The notes beneath the pieces are model-generated. The model made no database searches. It worked only from the letters and a program-made list of their open reading frames with translations, and was not told the origin of the DNA. From NCBI GenBank assembly GCA_947498645.1, contig CANMKS010000001.1, positions 1,526,032-1,590,031 on the forward strand: a stretch of DNA of 64,000 bases. Reading direction: 5' to 3'. The DNA comes from an uncultured Paracoccaceae bacterium (lineage in GTDB: Bacteria; Pseudomonadota; Alphaproteobacteria; Rhodobacterales; Rhodobacteraceae). The position numbers and the translations under genes are program-made. Position 1 is the first letter of the stretch. The number at the start of each line of letters is the position of its first letter. Positions 1-10,031 of this stretch are shown piece by piece.

Positions 1-917
1 GTGGAGATGATGACGACGACCGGAATGAAATTCGCGGCACGCTTGAGGATGACCCGGATCTCAATGGTACTGAAGGCAATGATCTGATCTTTGGTTTTGC
101 CGGTGATGATACGATCAATGCACTTGGTGGCGACGACACCGTCAGGGCGGGTGCAGGCAATGACACTGTCAACGGTGGTGACGGTCGGGACTTCATTTTT
201 GGTTTTGATGGTGATGACACATTAAACGGCGGTGATGGTGCTGACAGAATCCAAGGCGGCGAAGGTATCGACACGATTGATGGCGGCCGGAATGCCGATG
301 ATATTGATGGTGGTCCGGGCGATGATATCCTGCTTGGCGGTGCGCCGGCTGTTCGGGGCGCTGGTGGTGAGTTGATCATCGACACGCTGCGCAGAGATGA
401 CGTCGATGGTGATGATGGAAATGACACCCTGTTCATTTGGGGTGGACGTGGCGAAGCCGAGGGCGGTGCCGGTGACGACGATTTGGTTCTGGTGACCGGA
501 CAGGGCACCCTGAGCGATGAGTTTGGTGGTCAAACAGACTTCTATATCCTCGCAAACGCCGAGGATGATACCATTCCGACCCGCGGCACCATTACAGAAT
601 TCAACCCTGCCGAGGATACGCTGACGCTGACCGTGGATGCCGATTTGGGTGGCGGGGCAGCACCTGACGTTGAATTTGTGCTCGAAGCGCGCACGGTGAT
701 GGAGGGCGGCACCCCAGTGAACGGCGTATTTGTTCTGGCGAGGATCGCTGACGGAGAGCCGGACGTACCGGGAAGCGAGGGCGCGGGCGTGTTTTTGCGT
801 GGTGCAACGCTGACGGGTCTGGAGGACGCTGAGATCAACGTCGTGTTCACGGACAACGCGGACTACTTTGATCCGCAGGCAACACTTGCATTTGTGCAGG
901 GACAACTTGCCGTCTGA
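1..917 (+). CDS. RTX / hemolysin-type calcium-binding repeat protein, 3' portion (5' end outside window)
   Basis: Open frame from position 3 through TGA 915-917; translation has GGxGxDxL-like repeats (GNDLIFGFAGDDTINALGGDDTVRAGAGNDTVNGGDGRDFIFGFDGDDTLNGGDGAD). Confidence 0.85.
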   Translation, partial: GDDDDDRNEIRGTLEDDPDLNGTEGNDLIFGFAGDDTINALGGDDTVRAGAGNDTVNGGDGRDFIFGFDGDDTLNGGDGADRIQGGEGIDTIDGGRNADDIDGGPGDDILLGGAPAVRGAGGELIIDTLRRDDVDGDDGNDTLFIWGGRGEAEGGAGDDDLVLVTGQGTLSDEFGGQTDFYILANAEDDTIPTRGTITEFNPAEDTLTLTVDADLGGGAAPDVEFVLEARTVMEGGTPVNGVFVLARIADGEPDVPGSEGAGVFLRGATLTGLEDAEINVVFTDNADYFDPQATLAFVQGQLAV

Positions 918-1191
918 CCCAAACTGGTCGAACCGGGCTTTGTCGTGTCAGTCTTCCTGATGCGGCAAAGGGGCGCGCTGCGTACCGCACATGATCTTGA
1001 TCCTTCCTGCCCTTGCGGCGTTGGTGTCGCCGGTGTATCTGGACCTGCATGAAAAAGGTTTTTGACATGGATGATCGCGCACGACTGCCTTGGCGGTTTT
1101 TTGGTGCGCGCTGCACGATCCTCGCCCGCGGATAAATTGCCTCGTTTCCGCTCACCTGACGACCACTGACATTTTATGACGGGAGAGGACA

Positions 1192-2598
1192 ATGTCCCCC
1201 AAAACGCTCTATGATAAGATCTGGGATGCGCATGTAGCCCACGAAGCCGAAGACGGCACTTGCCTGCTGTATATTGACCGCCATCTGGTACACGAAGTGA
1301 CCAGCCCGCAAGCCTTTGAAGGGTTGCGCATGGCAGGCCGACAGGTCCGCGCGCCGGAAAAGACAATTGCCGTGCCAGATCACAATGTGCCGACAACACC
1401 GGGCCGCGATAACCCCAAGAACATGACCGAGGACAGCGCCATTCAAGTGGCGGCCTTGGACACCAATGCCAAGGAATTTGGCATCCATTACTACCCTGTT
1501 TCCGATGTCCGTCAGGGCATCGTGCATATCGTTGGCCCCGAACAGGGGTGGACATTGCCGGGTATGACAGTTGTGTGCGGTGACAGCCACACTGCAACCC
1601 ACGGTGCCTTTGGCGCATTGGCCCACGGGATCGGCACGTCCGAGGTGGAGCACGTGTTGGCCACCCAAACGCTGATCCAGAAGAAGTCCAAGAACATGAA
1701 GGTCGAAATCACGGGCAAATTGCGCCCCGGTGTAACGGCCAAGGATATTACCCTCTCGGTGATCGGTGCCACAGGCACCGCTGGCGGGACCGGCTATGTC
1801 ATCGAATACTGTGGCGAGGCGATCCGCGACCTGTCCATGGAAGGGCGCATGACCGTTTGCAACATGGCCATCGAGGGCGGCGCGCGTGCTGGCCTGATTG
1901 CCCCGGACGAAAAGACTTATGAATACTGCAAGGGTCGCCCGCACGCACCAAAAGGTGCGGCATGGGAAGCGGCCGAGACCTATTGGCGGACGCTCTTTAC
2001 TGACGAGGGCGCACATTTTGACAAGGTGATTACGCTGAAAGGCGAAGACATCGCGCCCGTTGTGACATGGGGCACGTCGCCCGAGGATGTGCTGCCGATC
2101 ACAGCGGTGGTGCCAGCTGCCGATGATTTCGAAGGTGGCAAGGTCGGTGCGGCACAGCGTTCGCTTGACTATATGGACCTGAAGCCGGGCACGCCTTTGT
2201 CGGATATCGCGATCGACACGGTGTTCATCGGTTCCTGTACCAATGGCCGGATCGAAGACTTGCGTGCTGCTGCGGCGATCCTGAAGGGCAAGAAAAAGAA
2301 GGACGGCCTGCGCGCGATGGTCGTGCCGGGATCTGGTTTGGTCCGCGCACAAGCCGAAGAAGAAGGGTTGGCACAGATATTTATCGACGCCGGTTTTGAG
2401 TGGCGACTTGCAGGCTGTTCCATGTGCCTGGCGATGAACCCTGATCAACTGGCGCCGGGTGAACGCTGCGCGGCGACGTCCAACCGCAACTTTGAGGGCC
2501 GTCAGGGCCGGGGCGGACGCACCCATCTGATGTCACCCCAGATGGCCGCCGCAGCAGCCATCACAGGAAAACTGACCGACGTGCGGGAGATGATGTAA
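1192..2598 (+). CDS. leuC: 3-isopropylmalate dehydratase large subunit
   Basis: 468 aa; aconitase-family motifs ([58 protein letters not shown]); followed directly by leuD. Confidence 0.97.
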   Translation: MSPKTLYDKIWDAHVAHEAEDGTCLLYIDRHLVHEVTSPQAFEGLRMAGRQVRAPEKTIAVPDHNVPTTPGRDNPKNMTEDSAIQVAALDTNAKEFGIHYYPVSDVRQGIVHIVGPEQGWTLPGMTVVCGDSHTATHGAFGALAHGIGTSEVEHVLATQTLIQKKSKNMKVEITGKLRPGVTAKDITLSVIGATGTAGGTGYVIEYCGEAIRDLSMEGRMTVCNMAIEGGARAGLIAPDEKTYEYCKGRPHAPKGAAWEAAETYWRTLFTDEGAHFDKVITLKGEDIAPVVTWGTSPEDVLPITAVVPAADDFEGGKVGAAQRSLDYMDLKPGTPLSDIAIDTVFIGSCTNGRIEDLRAAAAILKGKKKKDGLRAMVVPGSGLVRAQAEEEGLAQIFIDAGFEWRLAGCSMCLAMNPDQLAPGERCAATSNRNFEGRQGRGGRTHLMSPQMAAAAAITGKLTDVREMM

Positions 2599-3203
2599 TG
2601 CAGAAGTTCACGAAACTCAGCGGCATTGCCGCGCCGATGCCTTTGGTCAACATCGACACCGATATGATCATCCCCAAGCAGTTCCTGAAAACGATCAAGC
2701 GCTCTGGCCTTGGGGTGAACCTGTTTGACGAGATGCGCTATGATGATGATCGCAATGAAATCGCGGATTTTGTGCTGAACAAGCCGCAGTATCGCGAGAC
2801 CCAGATTTTGGTGGCGGGCGACAACTTTGGCTGCGGATCATCGCGTGAACACGCGCCATGGGCGATTGCGGATTTCGGGATCACCTGCGTGATTGCGCCG
2901 TCCTATGCCGACATCTTCTACAACAACTGTTTCAAGAACGGCATCTTGCCCATTGCCCTGCCGCAAGAGCAGGTCGATGTGTTGATGAAGGACGCTGAAA
3001 AAGGTTCAAACGCGCGTATTGAGGTGGATCTTGAAGCGCAGACGATCACTTCTTCCGATGGTGAGGTTTTCAGCTTTGAGGTTGACCCATTCAAAAAGCA
3101 CTGCCTGATCAACGGCTTGGATGACATTGGTTTGACCATGGAAAAGGCCAAGTCAATCGATAGTTTCGAAGCACAGGCCAGCGCTGCTCGCCCTTGGGTG
3201 TAA
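2598..3203 (+). CDS. leuD: 3-isopropylmalate dehydratase small subunit
   Basis: 201 aa; [16 protein letters not shown] and [17 protein letters not shown] motifs; overlaps the leuC stop by 1 nt. Confidence 0.97.
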   Translation: MQKFTKLSGIAAPMPLVNIDTDMIIPKQFLKTIKRSGLGVNLFDEMRYDDDRNEIADFVLNKPQYRETQILVAGDNFGCGSSREHAPWAIADFGITCVIAPSYADIFYNNCFKNGILPIALPQEQVDVLMKDAEKGSNARIEVDLEAQTITSSDGEVFSFEVDPFKKHCLINGLDDIGLTMEKAKSIDSFEAQASAARPWV

Positions 3204-3223
3204 CCAAATCTGAATAAGAACCG

Positions 3224-3253
3224 AGGCCGCGTCTAACTCAGGCGCGGCCTTTT
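3224..3253 (+). terminator. Rho-independent terminator downstream of leuD
   Basis: Perfect 8-bp stem AGGCCGCG/CGCGGCCT followed by TTTT, 20 nt after the leuD stop. Confidence 0.75.
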
Positions 3254-3486
3254 GCATTCCCCTTCGAGCGCATGGATGGTCGGCCATTTTGCTACATTCG
3301 GTTGCATTCGCGCATCACTCCTTCCGCAAAGCGGTCATCATGCGCGGTTTCACGCCTCTGTTCATTGATGCGTCCAAACCGATTGCGCAATATATCGCCA
3401 ACAACAAGTATATGACGTTGATCATGGCCGTAAGGGACGACCCTGCCATGTGACCTGTCCGCTAGCTTTGAGAGGGGTAACACGCA

Positions 3487-4323
3487 TTGCTGACACGTCT
3501 GCCAGGAGCAATTGTCAGAGCGATCATGGTCATAATGCTGATCGTGTTGCCCTATGCATTGCTGCCTAGTGGCAGTGTGAACAGCACACAGATTGTTACG
3601 CTTGTCGCGATTTTTGGCGCCCTTTTCACCATCGTTGAATATAGTTCGAAGAGCCCAAGCCTGGTTGAGTTTCGCGATGCTCCCCCTTTTAACAGGGTGC
3701 GTTTCTCGGCGCTTTTTGCTACTGTCTTTTGTCTGGCGATCATCTTTCGTGGTGGCGACGCGCCATCGGCGATTTCATCACAGTTTCAGGCCAGTGGCTC
3801 GCAGATTGGTCAGGCCATTGATTTTCCGTATTCGCCTGTACGCCTGATGGTGTTGATGATGCCGGATGGCACAGACCCTGCAGTGATCACGCGCCTGCGG
3901 GACGCAGCAGGGCTTAGCTATCTGGTGTCGGTGTTTTCGGTGATCTGGTTTGTCATTCTGCTGCGCCTTTACCATTGGCCGCGCCGTACCGAGGCGTTCA
4001 ACGTCTGGATCAACCTGCCCACATTTGACCCGACTGCGGGCGGCGATGTGGTCAAACGCCTGCAACGTGACGGCCGCATTAACATTATATTAGGATTTCT
4101 GCTGCCCTTTATTGTTCCTGCGGTTGTGAAACTGGTGGAGCGTCTTGGCACGCCCATAAACCTTGATAATCCGCAGACGTTGATCTGGACGGTATCCGCA
4201 TGGGCCTTTTTGCCAGCCAGTATTTTGATGCGTGGCGTTGCACTCAGCCGTGTGGCGCAGATGATCCTGTTGCAACGCGAGAAATCTCACGACCGCGCAG
4301 ATGGCCGTTCTGGCCCCTTCTGA
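3487..4323 (+). CDS. Multi-pass membrane protein of unknown function
   Basis: 278-aa ORF with several hydrophobic segments (AIMVIMLIVLPYALL, LVSVFSVIWFVILLRLY, IILGFLLPFIVPAVV). Confidence 0.7.
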   Translation: MLTRLPGAIVRAIMVIMLIVLPYALLPSGSVNSTQIVTLVAIFGALFTIVEYSSKSPSLVEFRDAPPFNRVRFSALFATVFCLAIIFRGGDAPSAISSQFQASGSQIGQAIDFPYSPVRLMVLMMPDGTDPAVITRLRDAAGLSYLVSVFSVIWFVILLRLYHWPRRTEAFNVWINLPTFDPTAGGDVVKRLQRDGRINIILGFLLPFIVPAVVKLVERLGTPINLDNPQTLIWTVSAWAFLPASILMRGVALSRVAQMILLQREKSHDRADGRSGPF

Positions 4324-5330
4324 TTGCGATACTTGCCGCGTCGCCGGCATCTGCTGACACCTATCGTATCACCACTTTTGCGGCCCCGCTCAGCCGTGAT
4401 GGCCCTGGATTGCTGTTGCGTGACCTTGCAAAAGGGGATGATGCAGAGATCGCGGCGATTGTCGGCGTCATTGCCCACACGGCCCCGGATGTTCTGGTGC
4501 TCACCGACTTTGATTACGATCTGGATGGGCTGGCGCTCACCCTTTTCGCCGAAAGATTCGGCGCTGACTTTCCCTTCCGTTTTGCGTTGCAGCCCAATAC
4601 CGGCATCCCCACGGGCCGCGATATCGATGGTAACGGCAGGCTGGGTGATGCCCGCGATGCGCAGGGTTATGGGCGGTTTGCCGGAGATGGCGGCATGGCG
4701 ATCTTGTCTCGTTTTCCGATCCTGACGGGGGATGTCGTGGATCTTTCAAAACTGCTCTGGGCTGACATGCCCGGGGCGATCCTGCCTCAGACTGAAGCGG
4801 GGCCATTTCTTGATGAGGGCACACAGGCCATTCTGCGGCTGTCTTCGACCGGGCATTGGATTGTCCCGATCGCCGTGCCGGATGGCCCGCCGGTTCCACT
4901 GCTCGCCTACGCTGCGACGCCACCTGTCTTCGATGGGCCGGAAGACATGAATGGTCTGCGTAACCGTGATGAACTTCGGCTGTGGCAAGAGGTTCTGGAT
5001 GGTGGCCATGGCGCTGTGCCGCAAGGGTTTGTGATCGCGGGCAATGCCAATCTTGATCCTGTGGCCGGGCAGGGGTTTTCTGAAGCGATGGCGGGGTTTT
5101 TGGCTGATCCGCGCTTGCAAGATCCACTGCCCGGCCAGAACACCGCAGATTGGCCGGACGATGGTCCGGGCGATCTGCGGGTCAGCTATGTTCTGCCCTC
5201 ACGCGACTGGGAGGTTATCGACGCGGGCGTTTTCTGGCCCGCCAAAGGGAGCGCGAATGCGAATATCCTAGGAGATGACGGGCTGGCGGCTGGGGTTCAT
5301 CACCTTGTTTGGGTGGATATCAGCAGGTAG
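4200..5330 (+). CDS. Endonuclease/exonuclease/phosphatase-family protein, probably secreted (start uncertain)
   Basis: Signal-peptide-like WPFWPLLIAILAASPASAD; EEP-like layout (VLVLTDFDYD, GGMAILSRFPI, GFVIAGNANLDP, VSYVLPS). ATG at 4200 would give 124 bp overlap with the upstream ORF; true start unclear. Confidence 0.65.
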   Translation: MGLFASQYFDAWRCTQPCGADDPVATREISRPRRWPFWPLLIAILAASPASADTYRITTFAAPLSRDGPGLLLRDLAKGDDAEIAAIVGVIAHTAPDVLVLTDFDYDLDGLALTLFAERFGADFPFRFALQPNTGIPTGRDIDGNGRLGDARDAQGYGRFAGDGGMAILSRFPILTGDVVDLSKLLWADMPGAILPQTEAGPFLDEGTQAILRLSSTGHWIVPIAVPDGPPVPLLAYAATPPVFDGPEDMNGLRNRDELRLWQEVLDGGHGAVPQGFVIAGNANLDPVAGQGFSEAMAGFLADPRLQDPLPGQNTADWPDDGPGDLRVSYVLPSRDWEVIDAGVFWPAKGSANANILGDDGLAAGVHHLVWVDISR

Positions 5331-6191
5331 CCCCGCCAGCATCACCTCTTCCAACGGGGTGGCCGCAAAGTCTGGCAACAGCCGGTTGAATTTTGTGGCG
5401 CCGATCTGGTGCGGCATCTCGAAAAGATACCGCATTTCGCGCATTTCACGGGCCAGTTCCCAGAACGGGCTGAGCAACGTCATAATGGCCCAGGGAAAGC
5501 GGTCAATCTTGATCGGGCGATCCAATTTGGCCTGCACGACAGATTGAAGCGCGTTGATCGTAAAGGCATGACCCGGAAAAGGTACGTCTTCAAACCGGTC
5601 CAATTGCGCGCGGCTTTCGGCCAGTTGCACCGCAGCACGGGCCCAATCGGGCACATATGCGTAGGCTTGCAGCGTATCGGGGGCCGAGGCAGAGGTGAGT
5701 TTGCCCTTGGTAATGCTGCGCATCACTAACATGCTCATGATGTCGCCATTGCCGGCGGGATCGATGAAGTTACCTGCGCGGAGCACGATTGTTGGCACGC
5801 CAGAGGCGCGATAAGCCTCTTCCATCTCGATCCGCACCCGCCCCTTTTTGGTATGCGCATTCTGTGGGGTTGTTTCGTCCAGCACCCCAGGTTGATCACC
5901 GTAGTTATAGATATTGCCGGGAATGATCACCGTGGCTCCGCTGGCCTGTGCGGCAGCAATCACCTGCTTTGTGATTTCCGGGATCGTGCGTTCCCAATCG
6001 TGATAGGCGGGCGGGTTGAGCCCATTGACGATCACGTCAACACCTTTGGCGGCGGCCACCATATCGCCGGTGGCGCGGTCATAGGATCGCACGGTCCACC
6101 CCGCATTCCAAAACGCTTCTGCTGACCGGCTACCGATTTTGCCGCTTGCACCCAAGATCAAGACTGTCTGTTGCATGGTTTGCTCCGTCAT
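5268..6191 (-). CDS. NAD(P)-binding NmrA/SDR-like epimerase family protein
   Basis: 307 aa; VLILGASGKIGSRSAEAF nucleotide-binding motif; atypical SDR pattern. Confidence 0.8.
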   Translation of the reverse strand: MTEQTMQQTVLILGASGKIGSRSAEAFWNAGWTVRSYDRATGDMVAAAKGVDVIVNGLNPPAYHDWERTIPEITKQVIAAAQASGATVIIPGNIYNYGDQPGVLDETTPQNAHTKKGRVRIEMEEAYRASGVPTIVLRAGNFIDPAGNGDIMSMLVMRSITKGKLTSASAPDTLQAYAYVPDWARAAVQLAESRAQLDRFEDVPFPGHAFTINALQSVVQAKLDRPIKIDRFPWAIMTLLSPFWELAREMREMRYLFEMPHQIGATKFNRLLPDFAATPLEEVMLAGLPADIHPNKVMNPSRQPVIS

Positions 6192-6268
6192 TGTGTCTGA
6201 ACGGAAGATGGATCAACCGATATATAAAATAAATTGCTAGATTGCGTAGATCATGTATTCATAATTGA

Positions 6269-7165
6269 ATGGATAAAGTGCTTGGACACCTTGACTGGTC
6301 ACTGGTGCAGACTTTTCTGGCTGTCGCAGAAACGGGTAGCCTTTCAGGTGCTGCACGTCAGCTGGGCACAAGCCAGCCAACATTGGGGCGACAGATCAAA
6401 GCGATCGAGGCGCAATTGGGCGCAGAGCTGTTTCGCCGTCAGCCGCGCGGTTTCGCACTTACTCAAACCGGAGCCGAACTTGTCGCCCCCGCAAAGGCCA
6501 TGCGGGACGCAATGCGCCAGATCACGCTGACAGCTGCGGGTCAGCAGGCGCGTCTGGATGGCACTGTGCGGATTACGGCAAGTGTTGCAACCTCCGCCAT
6601 GCATCTGCCGCAGATCATTGCAAAAATCCGCAGACTTGAACCGCAGATTTCGATTGAGCTGGTGCCCAGTGACGATACCAGCAATCTGCTCTTTCGCGAG
6701 GCTGATATCGCCGTCAGGATGTACCGACCCACGCAGCTTGACCTTGTGACCCAACATATTGGCGACATCGCATTGGGGGTTTTCGCTGCAAGATCGTATC
6801 TGGCAGAACGTGGCGCGCCAGTGTCGCTCGCCGATGTAGTCGGCCATGATTTTGTCGGGTACGATACACATCTTCACATCATCGAGGGCATGGCCAAGGT
6901 GGGCATTCATGTGGACCGGGATTTCTACAAGGTGCGATGTGACGATCACATCGCCTACTGGGAACTGGTGCGTGCGGGATGCGGTATCGGGTTTGCACAG
7001 ACGATTGTCGGGCGGGCGGACCCGCTTGTTGTGCAATTGATGAAAGACGTTGAGATCCCACCGTTGCCCATCTGGCTGACCGCCCACGAAGCAATGCGCC
7101 AGACACCCCGCGTTCGCCGGGTTTGGGAACTACTGGCAGAAGGGTTAAAGCCCTTGGTATCTTGA
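6269..7165 (+). CDS. LysR-family transcriptional regulator
   Basis: 298 aa; N-terminal HTH (FLAVAETGSLSGAARQLGTSQPTLGRQIKAIEAQLGAELFRR); divergent from 5268..6191. Confidence 0.9.
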   Translation: MDKVLGHLDWSLVQTFLAVAETGSLSGAARQLGTSQPTLGRQIKAIEAQLGAELFRRQPRGFALTQTGAELVAPAKAMRDAMRQITLTAAGQQARLDGTVRITASVATSAMHLPQIIAKIRRLEPQISIELVPSDDTSNLLFREADIAVRMYRPTQLDLVTQHIGDIALGVFAARSYLAERGAPVSLADVVGHDFVGYDTHLHIIEGMAKVGIHVDRDFYKVRCDDHIAYWELVRAGCGIGFAQTIVGRADPLVVQLMKDVEIPPLPIWLTAHEAMRQTPRVRRVWELLAEGLKPLVS

Positions 7166-7222
7166 ACACCGCGCCCCATCGCGCTAGGGCCTGTCCAACA
7201 TATGCAAGCAAGGATGTGACCC

Positions 7223-8329
7223 ATGGCTAACCCCTCTCTTTTGATCTTGGCCGGTGACGGCATCGGCCCTGAAGTTATGGATGAGGTGAAGCGGATCATT
7301 GGCTGGTTCGGCGATAAGCGCGACCTCACCTTCGATGTCTCTGAGGATCTGGTTGGTGGTGCGGCCTATGACGCCCATGGTGTGCCCTTGCATGACGACA
7401 CGATGGCCAAGGCCCAAGAGGTAGATGCGGTGCTGCTGGGCGCCGTGGGCGGCCCAAAATACGACAATCTAGATTTCAGCGTGAAGCCAGAGCGCGGGTT
7501 GCTGCGTCTGCGCAAGGAAATGGACCTCTTCGCCAACCTGCGCCCGGCGCAGTGTTTTGACGCGCTGGCTGATTTCTCGTCGCTGAAGAAAGAGCTGATC
7601 GCTGGCCTCGACATCATGATTGTGCGCGAACTGACCTCTGGGGTCTATTTTGGTGAGCCGCGTGGCATTCACATTGAAGATAACATGCGTGTGGGCATCA
7701 ACACACAACGCTACACCGAGGCCGAGATCGAACGTGCGGCGCGCGCCGCATTTGAGCTGGCCAAGAAACGTGGCAACAAGGTCTGCTCTATGGAAAAGGC
7801 CAACGTCATGGAAAGCGGCATTCTGTGGCGCGATGTGGTTAATGAAGTGCATCAGGCGGATTACGCCGATGTCGAACTGTCCCATATGTACGCCGACAAC
7901 GGTGCGATGCAGCTGGTTCGCGCGCCCAAGCAGTTTGATGTGATCCTGACGGATAACCTTTTTGGTGACATCCTGTCTGATTGCGCGGCCATGTTGACCG
8001 GCTCGCTGGGTATGCTGCCATCCGCGTCTTTGGGTCTGCCGATGGCCAATGGACGGCCCAAGGCGATGTATGAACCGGTCCACGGCTCTGCCCCTGATAT
8101 CGCTGGTCAGGGTAAGGCGAACCCTATTGCCTGCATCCTGTCGTTCGCGATGGCGCTGCGCTATTCCTTCGACGAAGGTGCAGAAGCGGATCGTCTGGAA
8201 GCCGCCATTGAAAAGGTTCTGGCTGATGGTGCCCGCACCGGCGATCTGATGGGCCCAGAGGGTGGCACGCCACTTGGCACGACGGAAATGGGTGATGTGA
8301 TCCTTGCGGCACTGGATGCGAGCCTTTGA
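7223..8329 (+). CDS. leuB: 3-isopropylmalate dehydrogenase
   Basis: 368 aa; [48 protein letters not shown]. Confidence 0.97.
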   Translation: MANPSLLILAGDGIGPEVMDEVKRIIGWFGDKRDLTFDVSEDLVGGAAYDAHGVPLHDDTMAKAQEVDAVLLGAVGGPKYDNLDFSVKPERGLLRLRKEMDLFANLRPAQCFDALADFSSLKKELIAGLDIMIVRELTSGVYFGEPRGIHIEDNMRVGINTQRYTEAEIERAARAAFELAKKRGNKVCSMEKANVMESGILWRDVVNEVHQADYADVELSHMYADNGAMQLVRAPKQFDVILTDNLFGDILSDCAAMLTGSLGMLPSASLGLPMANGRPKAMYEPVHGSAPDIAGQGKANPIACILSFAMALRYSFDEGAEADRLEAAIEKVLADGARTGDLMGPEGGTPLGTTEMGDVILAALDASL

Positions 8330-8964
8330 AACGGGGCGTAACACTCGCGGTGGCTGTGGTTGGCGTTGGTACGCTGGCAGCACTGGGCGGGTGTGAAATT
8401 GTAGCGGTTGGTGCGCTCAACCTGATTGAAACCACCCGGTTCACCGTGGATGGCGAAACGCTCTATATGAGCGGCGAAATCAACAGCAAGACCGATGAGC
8501 AGTTTGCAGCAGTCATTGCCGCGAATCCGCAGATCAAAACGATTGTTGAATGTGATGTGCCGGGTTCGCTGGATGATGACACGATGATCCCGCTATCCTA
8601 TCAGGTTCGCGCGCTGGGGCTGAATACCCATCTGACCAGTGACAGTGAAATCGCGTCCGGCGGTGTCGATTTCTTTCTTGCCGGTGTCGAGCGGACGATG
8701 GAGGCGGGCGCACGGATTGGTGTGCATTCGTGGTCTGATGGCACCCGCGAGGCCAAGGATTATCCGCGTGATTCCCCCGAGCATGAGGCGAACCGAAAGT
8801 ATATCGCAGATATGCTGGGCGACGATGCGTTCTATTGGTTCACTATCTACGCGGCGCCTGCGGATGACATTTATTGGATGCGCCCTGACGAGGTTGCCGA
8901 ATACGGTATGCTGACAGCCCCCGTGATGCAGGATAGTGCATACAACTGCCCGTCTGAGTCCTAA
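8326..8964 (+). CDS. Predicted lipoprotein/periplasmic protein, possibly ClpP/crotonase-like fold
   Basis: TTG start overlapping the leuB stop (TTGA); signal-like [16 protein letters not shown] (lipobox-like AALGGC); 212 aa; resembles COG3904-type predicted periplasmic proteins (by eye). Confidence 0.6.
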   Translation: MKRGVTLAVAVVGVGTLAALGGCEIVAVGALNLIETTRFTVDGETLYMSGEINSKTDEQFAAVIAANPQIKTIVECDVPGSLDDDTMIPLSYQVRALGLNTHLTSDSEIASGGVDFFLAGVERTMEAGARIGVHSWSDGTREAKDYPRDSPEHEANRKYIADMLGDDAFYWFTIYAAPADDIYWMRPDEVAEYGMLTAPVMQDSAYNCPSES

Positions 8965-8980
8965 GCGAAAAGGAAAGATC

Positions 8981-9949
8981 ATGTCCCCCAATGTCAAAGG
9001 TGCATTGTTCGCGCTGCTCGCCTTTGGCATTTTCTCGACCCATGATGTGATCGTGAAAGTTCTGGGTGGGACTTATTCGCCCTTTCAGATCGTGTTCTTC
9101 AGCGTGTTGCTGAGCTTTCCCTTGGCGACTCTCATGCTGATGCGGGACAGCAAACCGGGCACGCTTGTTCCGGTGCATCCCTGGTGGCTGGCCCTGCGGA
9201 CAGGGGCCGCAGCCGCAACCGGTGTCAGTGTATTCTATGCGTTCTCGGTCCTGCCGCTGACACAGGTTTATGCCATCGTTTTTGCAACGCCGCTTTTGAT
9301 CACCGTTCTGGCGATCCCCGTTCTGGGCGAAAGGGTGCGGCTGCGCCGCTGGATGGCGGTGCTTGTGGGCCTTGGCGGCGTCCTGGTCGTGCTGCGCCCC
9401 GGAGAAACCGAGCTGTCCTTGGGCCACCTTGCTGCCCTTGTCGGTGCTGTTGGCGGTGCTTTGGCCTCAATCGTGGTGCGCAAGATCGGCAGTGAAGAGC
9501 GGCCTGCGGTCATGCTGCTTTACCCGATGGTTGCGAACTTTACGCTGATGGCCTGTGCGCTGCCCTTCGTCTATGTCCCCATGCCGATTGAGCATCTGGG
9601 CTTGCTGGCGATCATTGCCACCTTTGCATGGTTTGCCAGCCGCCTTGTGATTGCGGCCTATCAGTCGGGTGAGGCTGCGATCATCGCACCGATGCAGTAC
9701 AGCCAGATCATATGGGCCAGCATCTTTGGCTATGCGTTCTTTGGTGAAACGATTGATCAGCCCACGGCGATTGGCGCGGGCATCATAATCGCAAGCGGCA
9801 TGTATATCGTGCTGCGCGAAAGCCGGAGCGGCAATTCCGAGAATACACCCGTGCTGCGCACCCGGTCGCGGGCAGAGACCGGGACAACCCCGCGCATGTC
9901 ACTCATGATGCGCATGGCCGGACGCACCCCGCCGCGTCAGGACGACTGA
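8981..9949 (+). CDS. DMT superfamily (EamA) transporter
   Basis: Track ORF begins at 8936, but ATG 8981 follows aaaggaaagatc (RBS); about 10 TM segments, EamA pattern. Confidence 0.85.
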   Translation: MSPNVKGALFALLAFGIFSTHDVIVKVLGGTYSPFQIVFFSVLLSFPLATLMLMRDSKPGTLVPVHPWWLALRTGAAAATGVSVFYAFSVLPLTQVYAIVFATPLLITVLAIPVLGERVRLRRWMAVLVGLGGVLVVLRPGETELSLGHLAALVGAVGGALASIVVRKIGSEERPAVMLLYPMVANFTLMACALPFVYVPMPIEHLGLLAIIATFAWFASRLVIAAYQSGEAAIIAPMQYSQIIWASIFGYAFFGETIDQPTAIGAGIIIASGMYIVLRESRSGNSENTPVLRTRSRAETGTTPRMSLMMRMAGRTPPRQDD

Positions 9950-10031
9950 CGCATTTCGGTTTCAAGCAGTATCACAATTTGCTGCCTCTCCATGACGGTC
10001 GAACGCAAGTTGTGTTGCGCGATGCATCAGG

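Noticed and set aside
222-905. 227-aa minus ORF
   Set aside because: Antisense to the RTX repeat frame; repeat codon bias keeps the opposite frame open and the protein has no recognisable domain.
991-1135. Two tiny ORFs upstream of leuC (991-1065, 24 aa; 1049-1135, 28 aa), possible leader peptides
   Set aside because: No convincing SD and no run of Leu codons or attenuator hairpins that would support a leu leader.
1174-2526. 450-aa minus ORF
   Set aside because: Complete antisense shadow of leuC.
3340-3453. 37-aa ORF MRGFTPLFIDASKPIAQYIANNKYMTLIMAVRDDPAM between leuD and the membrane protein
   Set aside because: No clear SD or recognisable family; could be a gene remnant but not supportable.
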